From NCBI GenBank assembly GCA_002104945.1, contig MCFH01000005.1, positions 1-64,000 of the forward strand: 64,000 nt of DNA, written 5' to 3'. Every line of letters starts with the position of its first letter. The first letter of the stretch is position 1. The DNA comes from Piromyces finnis (lineage: Eukaryota; Neocallimastigomycota; Neocallimastigomycetes; Neocallimastigales; Neocallimastigaceae). The position numbers and the translations under genes were made by a program. Shown here piece after piece: positions 63,401 through 64,000 of this stretch. The notes beneath the pieces were generated by a model that was not told the origin of the DNA, did not search any database, and saw only the letters and a list, made by a program, of their open reading frames with translations.

Positions 63401-64000
63401 TTTTAATAATACTTGGTTTTTGTATCACCTTGGTTTCAACAGTTGGTTCTAATATCTCATCATCTTCAATTAATGAATCATTTATAAATCCATTTGACTT
63501 TATTGTAGTAGTACTAGTACAAATGGTTTTATTAGTGTCTATGGGTTTTCTTTTGGAAACTGTTATTGTTTCTGTATTGATAGTAATAATTCTTTTCTTA
63601 CCACCGGTTGGTTCATTAACAACTTCTTCAGTTACAACTGGCTCACAATAAGTTTTTTCAGTAACAATTTGTTCTCCGTTTTCAATAGATGATTCTGATT
63701 TGATAATTGTTTGTTCAGTAGTTATTGGAAGAATATTAGAGGTTGATTCATCATTAATACCTTCCATTGCCTTAATTACCTCTTGTGAGTCTTCTTCAAA
63801 GATTGTTTCAAGGTAATCGATATCATTTGAATAATTCATTATTTCATTTTTTGGTTCGTTAATAATATATTCTTTACTTGAAGATTCATCTTCTTCATCT
63901 GAAGAATCCTTAAGATCTCCTGAAACTGACACATATGGAACAGTAAATTTTGTAACAGCTGGTGCAGCTTTTGGAGTAACATCATCATCTGTTTTAAAAA
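57480..64000 (-). CDS. very large coiled-coil, Thr/Ser-rich protein, 5' end outside window
   Basis: One uninterrupted frame of about 6.5 kb continues past the right edge. The codon at 63932 is GTG inside the frame, not a start, so the N-terminus is missing, unless an acceptor near 63991 (AAAACAG) marks an exon border. The N-terminal part has acidic patches and VTEKT-type Thr/Val repeats and a tandem NSPESNSPESNSPKS motif. A long heptad-rich coiled coil spans roughly 62,890-62,180, with shorter ones near 61,800-61,560 and 61,430-61,270. Two basic Ser-rich blocks contain SKSSTESIKS and FTKFFSRK. The C-terminal third is Thr-rich with KTITTTTTT and SPK/SPKST motifs. No catalytic domain or membrane segment is seen. 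It may be a cytoskeletal or polarity scaffold with many proline-directed phosphorylation sites, but I do not recognise the family. Confidence 0.8.
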   Translation of the reverse strand, partial: FKTDDDVTPKAAPAVTKFTVPYVSVSGDLKDSSDEEDESSSKEYIINEPKNEIMNYSNDIDYLETIFEEDSQEVIKAMEGINDESTSNILPITTEQTIIKSESSIENGEQIVTEKTYCEPVVTEEVVNEPTGGKKRIITINTETITVSKRKPIDTNKTICTSTTTIKSNGFINDSLIEDDEILEPTVETKVIQKPSIIKKTIITENTVINNDKPITKKITNEKPVRTASLKRINNITNDIKISNTRLPKLNSPESNSPESNSPKSNCSSPGTESINNLPKSSEVKSQTQTYLLPSLVPRRISSVRPSISPKMNSSESKERNSKSFVDNIINNKIIHNENKIEHNEEQTKKMPNITTNEKQKSKCSIRNESSVDKIEEELHEDSKIKTLTKAIEAKDAEIKDRMEIIKQYTDTLLSLEENQILGRKNSQKYKKFEKELKQRTEEGQQNIDELREKLEYLSALLNEKDKQINNTNDSIKNKERELESSKNKLSFLISVLDEKDAIIKKSNEKVKEIENKNQSLNDSVINYEEHINNLKDQLEEKEKINEALQAQMAELSDRINQAQERMEKLYQLQIKQKEKHKVQLEKQSLKYKKIIKKLIEKKRLSNSSIPYSEASRKDCDIVSNFSKDVPSDIYSFKSDLTDIFSDDDLANLASNQHDNKIYAEVLNHYNKIFKKLKEVLVENQSNDVQSLKTSSSLSNTEGTENVVRKAEEIVKTEHQHIKSEDNYQMDLVQAAETLNSQVNHWKQYSSDQQRHIENLQTEQVRLMEKIEALSKLQQPLKDGNDEENERLIKEANTTLENIKSDIMNSIIVDDDPVEDGKEFSLLDYKEELGLENKDENKTNKNNKTTETSSKPQNRKQEKIEKKNEQKIQQQNQKINDLRKCCDRQSEMIVNLEFSLMKAQAIIVSLTQNNENNLKFNDLTSNISSNDINTPNNKSTTYKRNKERINPLIYNTNHNIEDSMEIDESISQIQPDLYDVCNLNEYPVFSNPDISTLLNSREFKNYNNSNNIISNSQDQSSSFILDSSIIKADINDNPNQISHDSIVGEKESTTTTSKVFTQPVNNINSTGKNHRDSQVTLINDINAINNIGQTYSPSKNNIYRQSMLSQNSKYSTNDETNIEAPSMIPSSQINSTSIPPQSDKLLGRNQKSKKSENKDGKRRNPLKNIFSKSSTESIKSDSDKASLKKKESKRSSFTKFFSRKNKSNNNSSNSNTINDSNSIQSTNNNKLLEEKILISPIQIDMQKENKEFDNDSDDDMPILQLQQKRINQDLLNSNTSSPNAFSAQNPPTQIKINSGTYSKDSSPYITPHQSYSSSHHISPSTETTEYYDTTTEVPKGNTLKNLHLHNISDNEPEVIQPLNPTIKSENELTQTQSELKKESGLLKQHPKIHKYIDDKILDEKKQEFDNIPKGHAIDKKDPLLLSNFSSTKIESDPENLNKNMNSNIFSTINTQNSNTSVSCQPNEANNAQTINNEINETLWSPYVPNNLTTTNEMPIVKETINTTDSNIFFDDNLKSNFKPKIIESHNNYITMNKTLLNDEVTVYPITETLTNVDTTTEIYKPNSSENIKIITTNYQNELLNSNLVDNKTTSTNNPFFDNNNEVATVTLPNVKRESTSASPKSTQTTIKKTITTKTTTTTNKNSSSPKSTSVKKVITKTSPKMKNSTSSSSGPVVKKIIKTITTTTTTNNNNESKISETKSKVNETITLSPKNTSYQPSFKNNETTYTTTTLPKTISETKITYQPTFKTNYSPKISEINTDNTKYSPKITETITETITTTTTTSTNPTNKNNNITTMYKSTVDKKVPMDQTITINESSVPMTTYITETNYQSNNDQSIMPKISHENIKNMDDITKQNNNLDDIDYYTTKIEQDLFIDGQDEIDDDLEDVANTTMKSIEKYEFLKRSSIKRNAKLFHNNGNSEEAQKEMDKLNEISQSIQDLKEKNRVEMLEINKKLGTDEYENKNNNNINTNEYNVNKPIIDKYENVTTTNTTNTSKKPNSDECKYITTTTTTTTTFSNGEKSNIKQKKNRKFRLFSKCTGNKDDDVYIKKNKSKAKNKKNNLKTSINDIVVDNNEVVKVNSVNSKNKGKSTVNNDYFTSKATNQYTENSEDYLTAVSSSEYVKKDKKYGDDDSEYYYIYDTTEKNTVTNTLNEKNKKKQKGVLHFNYFD

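Noticed and set aside
57916-63651. Several plus-strand frames of 60-130 codons opposite the coiled-coil gene
   Set aside because: Val/Leu/Ser-rich shadows of Thr- and Asn-rich codons on the minus strand.

Overview
This window looks like nuclear DNA of an anaerobic gut fungus (Neocallimastigomycota) or a close relative. Four things suggest it. Intergenic DNA is extremely AT-rich, with long A/T homopolymers and (TAAA)n, (TAA)n and (TTTA)n arrays. Coding regions are Asn- and Lys-rich, use the standard code and carry short AT-rich GT-AG introns. One secreted phosphatase carries hevein-type chitin-binding (CBM18-like) modules. One gene encodes a class C-like 7TM receptor with a very large beta-helix-like ectodomain, an architecture I associate with gut fungi. 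A clear SPO11 argues against Dictyostelium, the other well-known AT-rich, Asn-rich candidate. The species assignment is inference.

Layout: (1) 1-4400, AT-rich DNA with a ~277-bp tandem duplication, then an orphan 7TM protein whose 3' end carries a frame-shifting 79-bp tandem duplication. (2) 6156-11611, an 11-exon class C-like receptor. (3) 12113-17095, divergent CTF8 and SAMHD1-like HD phosphohydrolase genes. (4) 18279-26883, three minus-strand units: PIG-B/GPI10 (7 exons, two introns filled with (TAA)n), SPO11 (14 exons, one intron with the hallmarks of a U12-type AT-AC intron) and Asn-rich exons that are either a separate gene or a SPO11 N-terminal extension. (5) 30467-37264, intronless Rac GTPase, signal peptide peptidase and SPF30/SMNDC1. 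(6) 41006-50824, a paxillin-like LD/LIM protein, a secreted metallophosphatase with two CBM18 modules, and SEC12. (7) 52919-55975, two tandem intronless carboxylesterases of bacterial type. (8) 57480-64000, a >2,150-residue single-exon coiled-coil protein that runs off the right edge.

The genes are ordinary single eukaryotic units rather than an operon-like system. Shared themes are the secretory/ER membrane system (PIG-B, SPP, SEC12), chromosome biology (CTF8, SPO11, the dNTPase-like HD protein), signalling and cytoskeleton (Rac, paxillin-like, receptors) and secreted or acquired hydrolases. I built the exon models by hand from splice sites, reading phase and protein-family continuity. All multi-exon models given as joins close in phase, except the doubtful link between the Asn-rich exons and SPO11. 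The most interesting observation is the apparent minor-spliceosome intron in SPO11.
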